Source: Thiosymbion sp942492625
GTDB lineage: Bacteria; Pseudomonadota; Gammaproteobacteria; Chromatiales; Chromatiaceae
Reading direction: 5' to 3'
NCBI GenBank assembly: GCA_942492625.1
Contig: CALOFM010000005.1
Location: forward strand, 1-64,000
Length of the DNA stretch: 64,000 nt
Made by a program: the position numbers and the translations under genes. This document shows, one piece after another, positions 62,243-64,000 of the stretch. Numbering within the stretch: position 1 is the stretch's first letter; each line of letters begins with the position of its first letter. A model generated the notes under the pieces. The model did not search any database and was not told where the DNA came from. It worked only from the letters and a program-made list of their open reading frames with translations.

Positions 62243-63373
62243 TCAATCCTTCGCGTCCGTGGCGATCCAATCCTCAAGCCGCTTGAGGCTGGTCCAGGCT
62301 TCGGATGCGCCGAGTTTGACGCCATCGGCCAGGGCAAAGGCGCGCGCCTGCTCGTTGAGCCCGTATGCCTGGTTGACGCGGGACCAGTAAGCAGCAAGCC
62401 CGTTGATGGACGGCTTCAGGTACCCGCCGTGGCGATCTCTTGTGACTGGCTCCTCAAAGGCATTGACCAGCGAGATGGGTTGGTCGGCAAAGCTCGCGAT
62501 GGCGAAATCCGCCAGGTTGTGTGCGGCGAAGGACTGCTGCTTGGCCGAGGGGACGACGGTAGCGAGCAGGTGCAACGCGTGGCGGGCGATGTCCAGGGCC
62601 TTTTGCCGCGATTCAGGAGTTTCGTCGGCCTCCATGTCAGCCAGAAGACCGAGATTGATCTGGAGTTGCCGCAGGTTGAGGCTCGCGTAGCGGTAAAAGA
62701 CGCCCGCTGAGAACTGCTGGGTGTTGAGGTGGCCAGCGCCCGTCTCGCCGGCGTCTTGCGTCAAGTCGTCGACAGCGGTGAACCAGTCCACGTCTTGCGG
62801 CTCGACAGCATGGGTGGTGATGGCGTGGGCGACTGCGAGTGCACCGTCCGCCGGCAAGTGGGTCATGAGTCCGCTCGTGGCCATCCGCCCGGACAGGGCG
62901 ATGTCGACAGCCTTGGACATGGCCTCCCGGAATGGAGCCGCGTCTTTGTGGATGCGCTTTTCCAGCTTCTTCGAGTCGTCTCCTTCCGCCTCGATCAGCT
63001 CACAGACGTAAGCCACTTCCGCGATTGACCAGGGGGCAACCGCATCCGCGTCCGCGCCCTCGCCGATACCCTCCTTGCCCGACATGAGAGCCAGGGCCTT
63101 GCCGATCAGTTCTGCGTCAAAGCGGTCCTTCAGTGCCGGGACCAGGTGATGCTCGAGAAGACCGAGATCGCGGGTGCGCAAGGATGGTCCACCGAATTGC
63201 TCCTTGTAGTAATCGCTGAAGCGGATAGCCCGCTTGAGGGACTGGCTGGAGATTCGTACTCGGGTGGTGCCGCCGAAGACCGCGGTCTTCTGCATGTTCA
63301 TGTCGTCCCGGTTGAGGCAGGATGGGCTGTGTGAGATCAGAACGTGAAAGTTGACGAAGTTCCGGTCGTTCAT
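62243..63373 (-). CDS. cas7e: CRISPR-associated Cascade backbone Cas7e
   Basis: 376 residues, typical for Cas7e/CasC. N-terminus FVNFHVLISHSPSCLNRDDM then KTAVFGGTTRVRISSQSLKR, AIRFSDYYKEQFG, and later DALLSGR-type features as VDIALSGRMATS, FSAGVFYRYASLNLRQLQIN and FAIASFADQPISLVNAFEEP. Six copies form the crRNA-binding backbone of Cascade. Intact here. ATG overlaps the cse2 stop (ATGA); cas5e follows 10 bp later. Confidence 0.95.
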   Translation of the reverse strand: MNDRNFVNFHVLISHSPSCLNRDDMNMQKTAVFGGTTRVRISSQSLKRAIRFSDYYKEQFGGPSLRTRDLGLLEHHLVPALKDRFDAELIGKALALMSGKEGIGEGADADAVAPWSIAEVAYVCELIEAEGDDSKKLEKRIHKDAAPFREAMSKAVDIALSGRMATSGLMTHLPADGALAVAHAITTHAVEPQDVDWFTAVDDLTQDAGETGAGHLNTQQFSAGVFYRYASLNLRQLQINLGLLADMEADETPESRQKALDIARHALHLLATVVPSAKQQSFAAHNLADFAIASFADQPISLVNAFEEPVTRDRHGGYLKPSINGLAAYWSRVNQAYGLNEQARAFALADGVKLGASEAWTSLKRLEDWIATDAKD

Positions 63374-63819
63374 TGCTTGTCTCCTTTATCGAGCTTGTGT
63401 AGCGAAATGTAGTAATCCTCTACCAGACGGCGCTTTGTCTTCGGACCCCAGTAGTAAAGGGCACTGGCGATATCCAGCCACCCGACGTCGGCGTTAAGCT
63501 GCATGATCAGGCGCCTGAACTTCACAAGGTCGTCTGGTACTTTGGCGCGCGCGATCTGGATGATTCTGTCCTCTGCAATCTTGTCCGCGCACGCTGCACC
63601 GAATTTGCGGCTACCTTGAACGCGATCGCACCAGGGGACCAGGAACGCCAAGCGCAGTTGCTGCCGCGTCGGCCGTTCACCGGGAAAGAGCCGGTAGAGT
63701 CCGGGTGTGGTTCGCAGATCCTCCGGTGTTGAAGCCCGACGCAACTCGGCTCGCGCGCCCGACGGAAGATCCTCGAAGCGACGGTGAATATCCGCAAAGT
63801 CCGGTGGTGAAGCGGTCAT
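63370..63819 (-). CDS. cse2: Cascade small subunit Cse2 (CasB, Cas11)
   Basis: 149 residues, within the Cse2 range. All helical and basic: LPSGARAELRRASTPEDLRT, PTRQQLRLAFLVPWCDRVQG and RLIMQLNADVGWLDIASALY match the family, with the conserved arginines of its DNA-binding face. Two copies lie along the Cascade belly and hold the non-target strand. Start overlaps the cse1 stop by ATGA and stop overlaps cas7e by ATGA. Confidence 0.92.
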   Translation of the reverse strand: MTASPPDFADIHRRFEDLPSGARAELRRASTPEDLRTTPGLYRLFPGERPTRQQLRLAFLVPWCDRVQGSRKFGAACADKIAEDRIIQIARAKVPDDLVKFRRLIMQLNADVGWLDIASALYYWGPKTKRRLVEDYYISLHKLDKGDKQ

Positions 63820-64000
63820 AAGCTTTCCTTGAGTTTTCTCAGGTCGGAATTGAGACTGCGCCGCGCCCAGGCGATGATGGGAATCAGCTCCGGCTTCATG
63901 GCGTAGGGTTCTGTCAGCTCTTCAAAAATTCTTCGACACTGCTCTGCCAGCCCATCGACGTAGACTGTACGGCGCGCGTTCCATTGCTCGAACGTAAGGC
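63816..64000 (-). CDS. cse1: Cascade large subunit Cse1 (CasA, Cas8e), C-terminal end only
   Basis: The last about 60 codons run in from the window edge: FEQWNARRTVYVDGLAEQCR, IFEELTEPYAMKPELIPIIA and WARRSLNSDLRKLKESL, then TGA at 63816-63818. This is the helical C-terminal four-helix bundle of Cse1, and the position before cse2 is standard. The PAM-recognition part and cas3 would lie beyond the window. Confidence 0.82.
   Translation of the reverse strand, partial: LTFEQWNARRTVYVDGLAEQCRRIFEELTEPYAMKPELIPIIAWARRSLNSDLRKLKESL

Overview
The window is high-GC proteobacterial chromosome. The gene order rplU-rpmA-obgE-proB divergent from ispB with tRNA-Pro next to it, an FabB-type ketosynthase, aceK, rraA and a type I-E CRISPR-Cas system all point to a gammaproteobacterium. 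The multiheme cytochrome, the solitary MBL and rhodanese proteins and the IS content suit a Chromatiales-like sulfur-cycle lineage, but no gene here fixes the genus.

Layout. 1-4.1 kb: the end of a heme A synthase gene, a hemerythrin-like protein, a secreted rhodanese-like protein, a secreted MBL-fold protein and an FAH-family hydrolase. 4.2-9.2 kb: a mobile-element zone, with a type III restriction remnant, a decayed IS1634-like element (4771-6593) and a complete IS66-family element (6664-9161) that has split a small gene. 9.4-18.5 kb: an envelope glycosylation cluster on the minus strand (asparagine-synthase-like protein, two ArnT/PMT-like glycosyltransferases, a polyprenyl-phosphate glycosyltransferase, CPBP protease, PAP2 phosphatase). 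19-32.7 kb: mostly exported proteins (damaged multiheme cytochrome c, TPR protein, gltS, lipoproteins, lptF, apbE, two trypsin-like proteases, DUF3300 and DUF2950). 32.7-36.5 kb: a glyoxylate-shunt operon aceA-rraA-aceK. 36.8-46.5 kb: an acyl-CoA synthetase, the ribosomal protein/obgE/proB operon, ispB, tRNA-Pro, a FAD oxidoreductase, creA and a 2OG-oxygenase-like gene. 46.6-56.3 kb: tRNA-Leu and tRNA-Cys, a P-type ATPase, a kinase-FGE fusion, fabB and gltA. 56.5-64 kb: a type I-E CRISPR array of about 40 repeats, transcribed on the minus strand, and its cas operon (cse1 partial, cse2, cas7, cas5, cas6e, cas1, cas2), with a Phd/PIN toxin-antitoxin pair between cas6e and cas1.

The most noteworthy features are the toxin-antitoxin pair with its own operator-like inverted repeats inside the cas operon, the irregular spacer lengths of the array, and the terminator between aceA and rraA-aceK.

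A caution applies throughout. At least nine genes carry single frameshifts, internal deletions or an in-frame stop relative to otherwise conserved protein sequence (rhodanese, multiheme cytochrome, TPR protein, the 20.9 kb protein, aceA, the kinase-FGE gene, cas1, cas5e, cas6e), and the CRISPR array has truncated repeats. Housekeeping genes such as aceA are affected, so some of this is probably draft-assembly or base-calling error rather than gene decay. Each case is marked.
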